From assembly GCA_025200525.1 (NCBI GenBank), contig CM045758.1, positions 2,542,001 through 2,606,000 of the forward strand: DNA of 64,000 bases. The letters run 5' to 3'. A program made the position numbers and the translations under genes. The DNA is from Camellia lanceoleosa (Eukaryota; Streptophyta; Magnoliopsida; Ericales; Theaceae). The notes beneath the pieces are model-generated. The model saw only the letters and a list, made by a program, of their open reading frames with translations. It searched no databases and was not told the origin of the DNA. Shown in pieces: positions 47,675 to 61,128 of the stretch; the stretch's first letter is position 1; every line of letters starts with the position of its first letter.

Positions 47675-48520
47675 CCTAGTATTGTTGATGGATAATTATA
47701 TATTTGAATAATATTTGTTTTTATAAAAAAAGACCTAGAACTCCTTAATATATGATTTAGATTGGAAGGTACTATTTCGACTAGTAAAGCCTAGCACAAG
47801 TCCTGTTTTGATCTGAATGGTTCATTTTGTAAGATTTTTTTATGTATATCTTATACTAAAAAATTATATCAATCTATAATAACATATTCAATTTATCACA
47901 TTTATCATCCCCAAAAAATAATGATGTGCATTTTTTAGTGACAAATACGATAAATTTAATTAAGTTATGAATATTGAATTGACCTAATTTTTGTGTGTGA
48001 ATAATACATATAAAAAAAATATAATAAAATAAATACTTTAGATCATCAAAGTGAGAATATGAATGGGAGGAAATTCAATTCCGCAACCATTAATATTTAA
48101 TCAATTTAATAATTTATATAAAATAAATGATTAATAAAGAAATTGCGGAGCAATGAGAGAGGACAATGGTTGGGGCCGACCCCTCAAGTCTTCTAAGTCC
48201 AGATATATACAAACTACTACTACCGCGTGAATATCTATGATGATCTTATGTAGAGTCAAACAACGAAGTGTCATGCCAGGATCCTAAATAATATGTTATT
48301 TTTTATCAAACCTTTTATACATATTAAATTTGTGTGGATTGAGGTTTAATAGAAAATTTGATAGATTATTTAGAGTTTATAACATTTATTAACAAAGCAA
48401 TCAAAAAAGAGTCAAACAAAGAAATCAATTACAGTTTTTTAACTCTGTTTTTTTATTAAAAAAAATTTTTTTGACGTAAAATCAGAGTAGTTAAAATTTT
48501 TATACATTCAGCTTAAGGAC

Positions 48521-48869
48521 TAGAGGTGATAAAAGACTTGAACAAGTCAAATAGTTAATTGTTCAAGTTTGATTTGATGATTTTAACCAGTTTCACAATT
48601 TGTTTAAATTTGGTTCGTTAAATTTTTAAGTCGATCTCAAACGAGCTTTTATTGAATCAATCTCAAATAGTTTGGTATTTTTATATAATTTTAAATTTAT
48701 TGAACCGAACCAAACGAGTAAATGACTGTTCAAGCTTGATTTGAAAACCTTAATGAGTTTTAAAATGTGTTCAAACTTGACTTGTTTATTTATAAAATCG
48801 CACTCAAATAGCTTTTAACAAGCCGAACATAAGTCAAGCTCGAATAGTTTGGTTTATCAATCACCCCTA
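48521..48869. mobile_element. hAT-type MITE (349 bp) with perfect 8-bp TSD
   Basis: Ends TAGAGGTGATAAA and TTTATCAATCACCCCTA (inverted TAGGGGTGAT). The TSD TTAAGGAC is identical on both sides (48513-48520 and 48870-48877). The interior has repeated CAAGCTTGA/AACGAG-type blocks and no coding. Confidence 0.85.
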
Positions 48870-49003
48870 TTAAGGACATTAATAATGTAATTAAATTTGT
48901 GTCTTATGATAAAAATAAGATATAATTTTGTTTGTACGTGTTTATATTTTCACCTCTTGAAGATTACACTTGCCGGACTATTAAATTGGAATCTTTTAAA
49001 TTA

Positions 49004-49227
49004 GGGCAAATTACATATACCTCCCTCAAGATTTAACTAAATTACAGATACCCTCTTGAGGTTTCGAAAATTATAGATACCTCCCTGAGATTTATATTTT
49101 CATAACAAATTGCCTCATGAGATTTATATTTTTATAACAATTTATCTCATAATTTGTTATGTAAATAGTACCTTCAGAGGAATATCTGTAACTTTGTTAA
49201 ACCTCGAGGGGTATATGTAATTTGCCC
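49004..49227. mobile_element. MULE-type MITE (224 bp) with 9-bp TSD
   Basis: Perfect terminal inversion GGGCAAATTACATATACC/GGTATATGTAATTTGCCC. Flanks TTTAAATTA (48995-49003) and TTTAAATTT (49228-49236) agree at eight of nine positions. Internal blocks (CCTCAAGATTTAACTAAATTACAGATA) also recur inverted near the right end. Confidence 0.85.
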
Positions 49228-49711
49228 TTTAAATTTTCATATTGTCCGGTCTAAGAATTCTTCTCCACATTTGGCAACATCTTTTTGTTTGAGGATATTT
49301 AAATTTTGAATTTGTACAAAAAACTTATGTCATTTATAATTTATTACAAAATTTTATCGTGTTGTTACAAAAAACATATCATATACACTTTTTTAAGAAT
49401 GTCCGTATTGTCCATACCCTTCCTTTTTATATATATATATATATATAAATTAGTTTAGTATTAAACCTTAATTTATTTTTAATTTTAAAATGGAATATGA
49501 TAATTTAGATTAATTAATAGAAAAATTCTATCCATGCACTAGGAGATCAAAACCTGATTTCGTCTCTAGTTAGTTAAGTGATTCCACAATGTTGAAAAAA
49601 TGTCTTTGTATGGAGAAATTATTTTTTACTCTAGGACAATGTCATGTGGTATTTTCACTTGATATTTTTAAGTTGACATAGTGAGATCCAATACGTTTTT
49701 GATACAAGTAA

Positions 49712-52157
49712 TGTCACGTCTTAAAATTTAGACAATTAAATATTAAATTAGAGCTAAACTTTAATCAATATTTCATCATTCAAATCTTAGGGGTGAAACA
49801 AAAAAACTAAACGCCAACCAAACCATCCACCATAATTTCATAACTAACTAATACCTCTAACATTAAAGTAACAATAAATAGTCAAAATAATTTAAATAAT
49901 GTACAGTTTAGTAACAATAAATAGTTAAAATAACTTAAATAATGTACAACTTACAAACCATATCATATTATCCCAATACTAAAATCATAAAAAAAATAAT
50001 AATAAATAAATAAACTAATATTAACCCTAAATTCAAGAAAACACAATAAATCCAAACAAGATGTCCTACGATCATAGCTATTTCTTGTCACCACCATAGC
50101 CTCAACTAATCCTGCAAAGGAAGCTCGACTAGGCTCAAACAGAACGCACCCGAATTGTCAAGAAACAAAACGGGTTAGTATACAGGTATACTGGTATGAG
50201 TACAAGATTTAACTCTCACGTATCCACCAGACACAAACAAAAATATATTTAATTCTTGTTACGGGACAAGATAAGTAGTTCCAACTACATCGAGACGAAT
50301 GAGCAGTTTTCCGAGATACGATGGCATTTAGTTTCTTGCCCGTACCCAACAAAATAAAAAAAATTGAAATAAAAATATAGTGGGTCAGACCTGCATAAAA
50401 AGTTAGTAAGACCCACCAGCCTACAAAAAAAATAAAGTTAGTATAATTTAATCATAAGTAACTTGTTGAAGAAGTATAAAAATGCACCGTTTCATGCTTA
50501 AATAATTCGAATTGACCAAAACTCAAATAACAAAAGTTGTACAAAATCACATTTCCTAAAAGGTAGCGCAAACGAATTTAGTAGAAACTGAACAGGTTGA
50601 GAGAAAAACTTAATAAAAAATCATAACCAAAATTCGATCGAAAAATCTAGAACTGAAAACAAAAAGAAACTGTCGTGAGATGAATTTTTTTGGAAATGTT
50701 CAAAACACGGAAAGTGTTTAGAATAATATTTTTACTTCAGTTTACAGGAAACCAATAAAAATGAGCTCGCTTCATAGGTTAAAATAGCTTCTAAAATCTG
50801 CATTACTAAAATAAATCAAAACTACAATATCGAAGATCATTCGATTATAAGTTCTAATCGATCTTTTAAATAAAAGTTAAAACACAAAAGTTGTCTAAAA
50901 TCATGTATACATGCTTCTGCTCAAATTTCATAATTTATTGAGGTCGTTTACTATTTTTCAATATGTGTAAATCGATACAATTCGCACTAAAACAATAAAC
51001 TCGTAATTAAATTCTTTGTACCTTAACTCTACCACTTCGGCCATTCACTTCTGACCTACACATATATCCCATGTGCCTCCCGTATACCTAACACCGCTCC
51101 GAAGCCAAACTTGCACGGGAATATCGTCCCGAGTTTGACCCGCACTCCCCGGATGGTTAGCATATACGTACGCGCGTAAATCAAAGCACTCGTCTACTCA
51201 TGAGAACGAGGCAACAATATACATATACAAAACATCTCACTCATGAGAATAACATAACTATGCCAAGTCTAAGGTATTTAAATAAATCTCATAATCCTCA
51301 CTTTTTTTTTATACACTCTTTCTCACCATCACTCAAATAAAACAATAATCCATGGAGTCATGGTAGAGTATAAGGAATTTATCTATGGGTTCTTAATTAA
51401 TTTTAATTTCAAATAACCATGAATGTGATTACAACCATAAAATAAATCCATATAAAAATCCTAAACCTGGCATACACAACTAATCAAAATAATTAAAATC
51501 AATCAATCATCTAAAAACCTTAAACCTTACATACACAACTAATCAAAATAACTAAAATCAATTTATCATCTTTATATAAATACAAAATCAAACTAATATC
51601 AAATAAATAAAAATAACAAATTAAATATAAATCAAAAGAAGTGAATTTTGTACTCACAATATTTTTTTTAAAAATTAAAAAATTATTTAAAAAATTAATA
51701 GAGGCACCAAAACAAAACCCTAATATTTTTTTTTTTTCCTTCTTCCCTTTCCTCTTTTCCCTCTCGGCTTGCACAGCCGCCACACACAGCACTTCGCCTT
51801 TTTTTTCTTTGATTAATCTCTCCCTCTCCCTCTCCCTCTCCCTCAGAGCACTCTCTTACGGCTGCTCTCCCTCTTTTTCTTTTGTTTTCTTTGCTAATTA
51901 CCTAATAGTCATTCTAACCTAATAACATTATATTATATATATATATATAATAACCTAATTTCCTAATATATTATATTTTATTATATAAATACAATATATA
52001 TAAATATTCCATAAAAGATCAAGATAATATTTTTATACATATAGATATATATATATATAAATATTTAAATTAATTATTTATAATTAACTAACATAAATTA
52101 ACTAAATAACACATTAAATTCTCACGTAACCACACAATTAATAAAGTCAAAAATAAA

Positions 52158-52212
<55 letters not shown>

Positions 52213-52240
52213 TGACTTACAAAAAATTAGGGTCGCTACA
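49712..52240 (-). mobile_element. Probable solo LTR (2.5 kb), minus strand
   Basis: Minus-strand sequence starts TGTAGCGACCCTAATTTTTT at 52240 and ends AAGACGTGACA at 49712, with the TG/CA borders of an LTR. The flanking 5-mers AGTAA and AATAA match at four positions. The interior has a C/T-rich promoter-like segment (51730-51850, including (CCCTCT)n) and GAGTTTGACCCGCACTCC-type LTR sequence. No PBS, internal region or partner LTR follows on either side. The family is not assigned. Confidence 0.55.
52153..52210 (+). repeat. (AAT)n microsatellite
   Basis: About 18 uninterrupted AAT units just inside the start of the probable solo LTR. Confidence 0.9.
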
Positions 52241-52439
52241 AATAATAAATAATATAATAATTTTGAGTATTATACATGTAGTAAGACCATCTCCAATTCA
52301 GATTTAAATCTTTCATCAAATTTAAATTTGATAAAAATTTGGTGAAAACGGTATTCCAACCGTTTCATCAAATTGGTATCAAATAAAGAGAGTTTTACTT
52401 TTTTTTTTATCAAATCAAGGAAGCGTTTAAACTTTCATC

Positions 52440-53632
52440 CACTACAAAAAAAAAAAAAAAAAAAAAAAAACACATTTGGCGACTAAATTTTTAGTCGCCA
52501 AAAGTGAATTTTTAGTCGCCAAAAGTTGGGTTTTGAGTTTCCCGACTAAATTTTTTAGTCGCCGACTTGGTCGCTGGAAAACTGTCGCGAAAGGTATTGG
52601 CGACTAACAAACTTTTAGTCGCCAAAAACCAAGTCTGTAGCGACTAAATTTTTCGTCGCCAAAGCTCATTTATATATTTTAAATTATACATTTGGCGACT
52701 AAATTTTTAATCGCCAATAGTGAATTATTTTTTTTTAATTTATACATTTGCCGACTATTTTTTTCGTCGCCAATACTGAAGCTTTTGGCGACCACCCGTT
52801 TTAGTCACCAAAATGTTATTTCAAAAAAAAAAAAAAATTAACCCTCTGCTCTTCCCAAGTTTTGAACCACCAACCTTCCACTTTCCAACCCTTTAGCAAC
52901 ACACTCTCTCCATTATATCACAATAACATCACATGAATATGTATGCAAAATATATTATTTATATACTATATTGACCCGTATTAATATTAAACTATATATA
53001 AACATAATTATTTTTATTCAATATAATTTATGTCAAAATAAAATTATTTATTAAAAAAAATAGGAAGCCACTTTTGGCAACTAAATTTTTTTTTAGTCGC
53101 CAAAAACCTTAGTTTTGGCTACTACCCAATAATTTAGTCACAAAAAAAATAATTTCCGCCTAAAAATAACCACTTTCGGCGACTAAACTGATTTTTAGTC
53201 GCCACAAAACCGCTACTTTTGCCGACTAAACTCAATTTTAGTCGCCAATTGTCCACTTTTAGCTACTAAATTTTTTTTAGTAGCCAAAAACCTTTACTTT
53301 TGGCTACAACATTTTTTTTTGTCGGTAAAACACCTACAATCGGCAACCAAACCATTTTTTAGTCGCCAAAACCTATACCTTTGGCTACTAATTTTTTTAG
53401 TCGCCAAAAACCTTCACTTTTGGCTACTAAAATTGTTTTAGTCGCTAAAACCCATGTAATCAGCGACTAATCTGATTTTTAGTCGTCAATAAGTATACAT
53501 TTGGCTACTAAACTGTTTTAGTCGCCAAAAGTCTTCACTTTTGGCTACTAATTCAATTTTAGTCGCCAATTGTCCTACTTTCAGCGACGAAATTTACATT
53601 TTTGGTCGCCAAAACTGCTTTTTGTTGTAGTG
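52440..53632 (+). mobile_element. Non-autonomous CACTA element (1193 bp)
   Basis: Begins CACTACAAAAA and ends TTGTTGTAGTG, with TSD ATC on both sides (52437-52439, 53633-53635). It contains more than a dozen TTTAGTCGCC/GGCGACTAAA motifs in both orientations and no transposase. It shares ends, motif and central sequence (TTATATACTATATTGACC..) with the element at 43596-44475, so both are members of one family. Confidence 0.9.
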
Positions 53633-53734
53633 ATCAAATCTCGCAAGTGACCGCTAGTGAACAACCATATGGATGACTGGCCGGTAAACTAGATAGACAA
53701 CCGGATTGGGAAAATTTTAAAGAAAATGTACACT

Positions 53735-56085
53735 TGTCACGACCCAATCTCGGCAAGGCAAACCCCACCAAAAGGGCGCACTTTAACGCTATAGCACTTG
53801 TACACAATAATCACCTGTATAATTTTTATATCACATCATCAACAGTGCATAAGACCTTTCGATTGGCCAACATATATGAGATGATTCATTCAAAGACAAA
53901 AATATCATCATGCTATTAAAATAGTTTCCATGCACCACTACCCCAATGATACAACGTACTATTCATGAATCCGTCAATACATCTAACTTCATGAAACAAA
54001 TATTTACAATCAACCTCCTTCATAAAAACAAAGGATAAAACTACATCCTAGAGTGACCCTAAGCAAAAATCTCAACTACAAGATGCCCACATTTGATCCT
54101 CCAGAACTCTAATCTTCCAAGTTGAGGCAGGCCACACAAAAGTCTAGGAATCTGAAAAAAATTAATTTAAAAAGAATGAGCTAGAGCCCAATGAGTATAC
54201 CAATCCCACGGAGTTATAAAACTTGCTCCTTCTAGTTGGGTTCAAAAATAAAGATAATAAACATAAGAGCTTAATTGGACTGAAATTTATACAAATTGAA
54301 AAAAAACTGCATAAACCGTTATCGAGATTTTCCCAAAGAATCTCATAATGCAAGAAAAATACATTTGAATAAGGAAAGTAAACAAAAATACAACTTTTCA
54401 ATATATTAAGATTTTATGTCCATCATACGAACCACTACATACCCTTAGGGTCACGTTACCTCGCGACTTAGGTGGTGACGGTATCATTGCCCAAAACATA
54501 ACCATAGAAACACAACTCATGGCATTGTAGCACTTCAATTCTCATTTCAATGTTTCGGTCCCCAAGACCCAAAGCATTTCGGCCCTTGTGGCCCCAAAGG
54601 CTATATTCAATTATATGATCAATAAAAATAAATACTCTCGCATGACGTTTCATTGTCATTTAATCATCATCATCATAAAATTTGAAAGACTCAACTTAAA
54701 TAAATTCTCATAAAATTTAATGCTTCATTATACAAATGAAATCATATATTTATTTAAACTCAACCTTTGACCTCAATAAATTTATAGATTTTCTTCTTAT
54801 ACATGTATCATGATGAAATGTGTTACTTCCTTTAATTCAAAAATATTTTCAAACTTTGTATTAAAGATAGAGATAAGGTAAATTTCCATGGTAAGTATAC
54901 TCATTTCCAAAATAGCAAAAGCGTAGATTTGAAACCCTATGAGTTAATTCCCAAGAGGTGTAGAGATGCCTTCCTCTAATCCTAACAATTAGTAAATAAT
55001 ATCTAAAATTAGGGGAAAGCTTTCAATGAAAATTACAACATCTACAAAATTGATCCTAAATAAGACATGCTATGGAATAAGAGCTAAAACCAAACTAAAG
55101 AACTCCTTCAACTTCAAGTCACCAAAACAAACAACTTATCCAATCTCCACAACACCCAAACTTTGTACATTTTTGAGTTATTAACTTTTTCTTTTTTAAA
55201 TATCCAGCCAATTTATATACACAATATCACCATCAATTAAACCATAAAAGTCAAAAATCAACATTTTCATAAACTCAACAACTTAGGTAAAACCACTTCA
55301 ATCATTAATAAAATTCCTCTAAAATCATTTATAGAATATAGAGATACCCAATCCACAATTTTTCAAATCAATTTCAACATATAAATTTCTTAACACCAAA
55401 ATCCCCAATTTTAACATCACATTCAAACCTAGATTAACCCAAATCTCAATCTCCAAAACAACCATTAAATTGATCATTTTTCTACATGTAAAACATTCAT
55501 AGAAACTAATTAAGAGTATAAAACTCAACAATTAAACCCCAAATCATATAGATCTAAAATAGAAAAAATTCATCATCTCTAACTCAAAATATGTAAAACC
55601 TTAAACTAAACTTTTTCGGGGAAAGATTCTTACCAATTAAAAGCCTCTAATCCATCAAGAAAATAAACCCCAAGCTTTGATTCTTCAAAAGATTAAGAAA
55701 AATCTAGAGTTGGTACTTCTATTGTGCTATTTTCGGATAGAGTGAAGGAGTGGCCAACCGGACCCTTTTTCTGGCAAGATAAGATGGTCGGCGGTGGTGG
55801 AGATGGTGGGTTAAGGTGGTGGTGTAAGGGTGGAGCACAGGTGGGGTGTTTGGCCACCAAGAAAGTAAAGGAAGATGAGAGAGAATGTAGAGAGAAGTTA
55901 GAGACAGAAGAATAAAGACAATGAAGTAAAAAAAATTTGCACTTTTTTTTTTTTTTTTTTATAGTTGAAATGAGGTGTTTGGTCACACTACTAGCAAGTT
56001 TGGAGTTAGGTTTTGATATCCTAAGTGGAGTTTAACTTAGGAGTGTGTTTGGTTCTAGATGAATGTTGGGAATATTATAATTCTA
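53735..56085 (-). repeat. 3' LTR of the chromovirus
   Basis: 2351 bp, collinear with 61129-63518. The minus-strand start is TAGAATTATAATATTCCC, so the expected TG is mutated to TA. The end is GGGTCGTGACA. Confidence 0.88.
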
Positions 56086-56096
56086 CCCCCCTAAAG
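56086..56096 (-). other. Polypurine tract of the chromovirus
   Basis: The minus strand reads CTTTAGGGGGG directly before the 3' LTR. Confidence 0.75.
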
Positions 56097-56149
56097 GAAA
56101 TTTCGTCCACGAAATTTATTTATTTATTTAGTCTAGTTCATACCTTGAA

Positions 56150-56532
56150 AAAGATATGGATATCGAATTTTCATATTATCCTCCTACTCCCAAGTAGCTT
56201 CCTCCAAAGCATGATTTTTCCACAATACCTTTACTAGTGGTAGTCTTAGAACGTAGTACTTGAACCTTCATGTCCACAATCTCTATGGCTTCTTCTTCAT
56301 AAGACAAATCATCCTTGAGTTGGATTGGTTGGAAATCTAACACGTGTGATGGGTCAGGTATGTACTTCTTCAGCATGGATACATGAAACACATTGTGAAT
56401 ACGAGATAGACTAGGTGGTAGGGCCAAACGATAAGTAGTATTGCCAATGCTCTCTAGTATCTCAAATGGCTCAATATACCTTGGACTTAGTTTACCTTTC
56501 TTATCAAATCGCATCACCCCCTTCCATGGCAA
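56150..56532 (-). pseudogene. Chromovirus integrase C-terminus and frameshifted chromodomain
   Basis: 56532-56290 encodes GKLSPRYIEPFEIL and HNVFHVSMLKKYIPD, the conserved integrase C-terminal tail of chromoviruses. The chromodomain follows. Its start (VQVLRSKT) is in this frame, and its remainder (LVKVLWKNHALEEATWE) is in another frame after a frameshift near 56235. The chromodomain identifies the clade; in intact elements it guides integration to marked chromatin. Confidence 0.85.
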
Positions 56533-56699
56533 GATTCGTAAAAATACATGATCTCCAACTTGAAATTCCTAATCCCTCCTCTGATTATCTACATAGCTCT
56601 TTTGTCTAGTTTGAGCTGCCTTCAACCTTTCTTGAATAATATGCACTTTATCGGTAATAATTTGACCAATCTTTGGCCCTAGCAATTTTCCCTCTACAA

Positions 56700-58423
56700 T
56701 CTCATCCCAACACACTGGAGTTCTACATCTTCGCCCATATAAAGCTTCATAGAGAGCCATTTCAATACTTGATTAATAACTATTATTATATGCAAATTCT
56801 ATTAAGGTCAAGTGTTCATCCCACTACCTTGAAAATCTAGGACACAAGCTCTCAACATGTCTTCTAAAGTTTGGATTGTCCTCTCGAATTGCCCGTCGGT
56901 TTGGGGGTGAAAAGCTGTACTGAATCTCAAATTAGTACCCAAGGCATTTTGAAGACTAGGCCAAAAGTGAGATGTGAAGCGTGAGTCTCTATTTGAAACA
57001 ATAGTTACCGGCACACCATGCAATCTCACAATTTCATCCACATAAATTTTTGCTAATCGATTAAGTGAAAAAAATTTCTTAGTAGCCATAAAGTGTGCAG
57101 ATTTGGTCAACCTATCTACAACAACCCAAATAGAGTCATGTCCCTATTGTGTGCGAGGCAGGCCCGAAACAAAATCCATGGCGATATGCTCCAATTTCCA
57201 TTCAGGTGTAGGAAGACGTTAAAGTAAACCGGCTGGGCGTTGATGCTCTGTTTTAATCTGCTGACATACCAAACACCTTGACACAAATTTTGCTATCTTT
57301 CTCTTCATATTTGACCACCAATAACTTTCTCTTAAATTTCGATACATCTTTGTACTCCCCGGATGCATTGCATAAGGTGAATTATGGGCTTCATCTATTA
57401 TCTCCCTTTTTATCTCAGGCTCATTTGGAACACAACCGATTTTTAAACATCAAGACACCATCTTCTTTAATAATAAAGTCTGACAGAGTACCATCTTTCG
57501 CTCGAGCTCGGGTTTTCTCCAAAACTAAGTCTTTTCCTTGGGCTTCTTGAATGCGGTCCACCAACAAAGGTCTCACTCTAATTGTAGCTAACAAGGATCC
57601 TGACTTCCCAACGGCTAGATCAACTCCAGTAGATTTTATTTCATGTAAGAGACCAAATTGAATGCCCTGAATGTGATTTAATCTCCCTGTAGATTTTTTA
57701 CTAAGAGCATCAACCACCAAATTAGCTTTTCCTGGATGACAATTAATGGTGCAGTCATAATCCTTAATCAGTTCAATCCATCTCCTTTGCCTCAAATTTC
57801 TATTAAATCCCTCTGGGTGAATAAATATTTCAAACTCTTATGATCAGTAAATATCTCACATTTTTCCCCACATAAATAATGTCTCTACAACTTTAAAGCA
57901 AAAACAACTACTGCGAGCTCTAAATCATGGATGTGATAATTGCGTTCATGATTCTTCAATTGTCTAGATGCATAGGCCACCACTTTCCATGTTGCACCAA
58001 CACACAACCGAGCCCTTGATAAGAAGCATCACTATAAACAACAAATCCTTCACCACTCAGCGGAATAGTAAGCATTGGGACAGAAGTTAATCGCTTATTT
58101 AATTCTTAAAAACTCTCTTCACAATTCTCCGTCCACTCAAATTTGGTATTTTTATGGGTCAAACATGTTAATGGTGCCGTAAACAATGAAAACCCCTCTA
58201 CAAATCTACGATAGTAGCCTGCCAACCCTAAAAAGCTCCTCACCTCGATCACATTAATAAGACGATCCCAATTCACCACAGCCTCTATTTTATTCGGATC
58301 CACAAAAATGCCTTCACCTGAAATCACATGCCCCAAAAATACGACACGATCTAACCAAAACTCACATTTGCTAAACTTCGCATACAACTTTTTTCCTCGC
58401 AGAGTCTGCAATACCATCCACAA
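56700..58423 (-). pseudogene. Chromovirus RT end, RNase H and integrase core
   Basis: 58423-58106 is the RT connection ([28 protein letters not shown]). RNase H-like sequence at about 58080-57660 includes the DALSKK block after CHPGKANLV. Integrase follows: an HHCC-type region at about 57380-57260, then the core with [28 protein letters not shown] (57110-56808) and YGRRCRTPVCWDE (56760-56569). Catalytic Asp, Asp ([12 protein letters not shown]) and Glu are visible, but stops interrupt the frame. Confidence 0.85.
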
Positions 58424-58439
58424 GTGTTGTTAATGATTC

Positions 58440-59874
58440 TCTTGACTCTTTGAATAAACAAGTATGTCATCAATAAATACAATCACAAATTAGTTAAGGT
58501 ATGGTTGAAACACTTTATTCATAAGGTCCATAAATGCGGCGGGGGCATTAGTTAGACCAAAAGGCATAACAAGAAATTCATAATGACCGTAGTGAGTTCG
58601 AAAAGTAGTTTTCGGTATGTCTTCTTCCGTAATCTTAAGTTGGTGATACCCTGATCTGAGATCAATTTTGGAGAACACACATGCTCCCTGAAGTTGGTCA
58701 AACAAATCATTTATACGAGGCAAAGGATACTTATTACACACCGTGACCTTATTCAACTATCGGTAGTCAATGCACAATCTCATGGTGCCATTTTTTTCTT
58801 CACAAATAACATAGGTGATCCCCAAGGTGAGACACTTGGCCTAATAAAGCATTTATCTAATAACTCTTGCAATTGCACCTTAAGCTCCTTAAATTCCGTT
58901 GGGGCCATACGGTAAGGTGCACTAGAAATTGGGGCAGTTCCAGGAATTAAGTCAATAGCAAACTCAATTTCTCGATTTGGGGGTAATCTAGGCAATTCAT
59001 CGGGAAAAACATCTACGAATTCACACACAATTGGTATATCCTCCAGCCTTGGACCACTCAATTGGGAGTCAACTACATAGGCTAAGTATCCTTGACACCC
59101 CTTCTTAAGCATTTTTCTAGCAGTAATAGCAGAAATAATATAAGATAGGGACGCACATCGATCTACACAAAATCTAAATTTAGGTTCCCCAAAATTGGAA
59201 AATGCTATCTCTTTCCTATAACAATCCACCAAAGCATGGTAGGAAGCCAACCAATCCATTCCCAAAATCAAATCAAAATCAAGCATCTCTAAAGGCAATA
59301 AATCTGCTACCATCTCCCTATCTCCCAACTATAGTACACAACCTCGATATACCCCCTTAATTATAACACAATCCCCAATAAGAGTAATAATGGATAAATA
59401 ATAGCCTAGAGGTTCAATAGGTTAATCAGCATGCAAAGAAAATGAGATAGATACGAAAGAATGCGTAGAACCCAAATCAATAAGTACATATGCCTCCCTA
59501 CTGAACACATAAATAATACCTACCACCACCTCTGGATTAGCCTGAGCATCCCGCTGAGTCAAAGCAAAAACTCTCCCCTGTAAGGTTTGTCTATCGGATT
59601 GAACACCTTCTTTATTTTGCTCGCCAAACCTAGTCCCAACCAGACCTCCCCTTCGGCCTCCCCCTTGACCTCCACTTGAAATTCTATTACTACCAACTCT
59701 AGTACTAGCAGATGAAGCGGTTCGAGTGCAATCTCTAGCCAAATGTCTGGGTTGCCCACAATTGAAGCAAGCTTGTGTATCTCCCAAATTAGTCATCTTA
59801 GGAACTGTGCAATCTTTCACCAAATGACCCTTCTGGCCACAATGAAAAGACAAGTCGGTACTAGCATGACACAC
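58440..59874 (-). pseudogene. Chromovirus nucleocapsid knuckles, protease and reverse transcriptase
   Basis: The block at 59874-59422 has two CCHC-like knuckles (the first degenerate, FHCGQKGHLVKDC; the second CFNCGQPRHLARDC) and the protease active-site region VLIDLGSTHSFVS. The usual D-S/T-G reads DLG, a probable inactivating change. RT follows at 59328-58480: [50 protein letters not shown], then after a stop FVIVFIDDILVYSKS with the catalytic DD. Frames shift several times, so no functional polyprotein is encoded. Confidence 0.88.
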
Positions 59875-59879
59875 GTCTG

Positions 59880-60976
59880 TATGTGCTTGCCTACATTACC
59901 TACAAACACTTCAAGTAAATTGAGATGATGTCCCACTAGATTGTCCATGACGCTGATTAGAAATGCTTTAGGTTAGGGTGAGATGCTCTCTATTTTTTTG
60001 ATATGCACTTGAGCTCTTGACTGAACCATAACCATGACCATCTCTCTTGGACGGTCTATTAGATGTGTTCTCATGATGGGATGAACTAAGGTGGCATTTC
60101 TTCTGTTGTTCTGCTAACTTCATTTCTATGACATCTTTCTCAGTTGTTAAGGCTTTATCAACTAAGGTTGGATAGTTAGTTATTCTCAATACTCGGATAC
60201 GAGATTTGATGTCCAAATCCAATCCATCTGTAAAACAAAAACATTTGACCTCCTCAACATCCACAAACGAAGGGACAAAATGAGATAAAGAAATAAACTT
60301 AGCTTCATACTGGGCTACAGTCAAATCTCCTTGCTCTAGCCGAAGGAACTCTCTCTCTTTTTCATACCGATATGTAACTGGAAAGTACTTGTCATTGAAA
60401 ACCTTAGTGAATTGGTTCCAGGTCAATCCTTCGGTGCCATCTGTCGTAAGTAGGCGTTGCGTTGCCTCCAACCAATAATCAGCCTCGTCCACCAGCATAA
60501 AACTAGTAAGTGCAACTCGCTGCTTGTCTGATACTTCTATCACAGGAAATATCTGCTCTACCCTCAGTAACCAAGCCTCTACTTCCATAGGATTTGGCGA
60601 TCTAGAAAATGATGGAGCCCCTAACTTCTTGAACCTCTCAATTGCATTGCACCATTGCCTTGGCCTATGCTACATTATGTTGTTCAAGGATGCGAGTTTG
60701 CCTTTTTGCTAGGCTAGCCACTGACTCTAAAAGACACTGCACACTAGGGTCTAAAAATGCTGGAGTTGCGTTAGCCCTTGGTGGTACAACTCCATCTAAA
60801 TGCCCCACTTCTGGGTTGGCACTTGACTCTTGAGTTTGCTCATTATGCGATTCATGTTCAATCTCTTCTTCCTAAACCCGAGGTGGAACTTCATTTCCAG
60901 CACTAAGATGTGGCTCTTGCTCAGCATTAACAACTTCTGTAAGGGGGCGACTCTTATGAACTTTTCGCCTTACCAT
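59880..60976 (-). pseudogene. Chromovirus gag (capsid), with in-frame stops
   Basis: Capsid protein of the element. The minus-strand ATG at 60976 gives MVRRKVHKSRPL. After stops near 60873 and 60673 the capsid core is open at 60588-59968: EADYWLEATQRLL, WNQFTKVFNDKYFP, FLRLEQGDLTVAQYEAKF, which are Retrotrans_gag-family blocks. A frameshift or stop separates it from the zinc knuckles downstream. Confidence 0.85.
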
Positions 60977-61112
60977 ACATGCCTGTATAACAAGACAATT
61001 AAATCTTAGAGTACTAGATCACTATTAAACATCATCAATAAATGAATTACTAACTACAATATCCTATCAATTTTAATTCTAAGGTAACTAGTCTACAGAT
61101 TCACAATCTAAC

Positions 61113-61124
61113 GCTCTGATACCA
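61113..61124 (-). other. Primer-binding site, initiator tRNA-Met type
   Basis: The minus strand reads TGGTATCAGAGC, five bases (61125-61128 region) after the 5' LTR end. It is the standard complement of the plant iMet tRNA 3' end. Confidence 0.9.
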
Positions 61125-61128
61125 AAAA

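Noticed and set aside
51641..51922. 93-codon open frame with (CCCTCT)n
   Set aside because: Low-complexity Ser/Leu-rich translation of a C/T microsatellite in the probable solo LTR.
58694..58915. Plus-strand open frames across the chromovirus (also 57278-57550, 60524-60833)
   Set aside because: Antisense shadows of RT, integrase and gag, which are clearly read on the minus strand.
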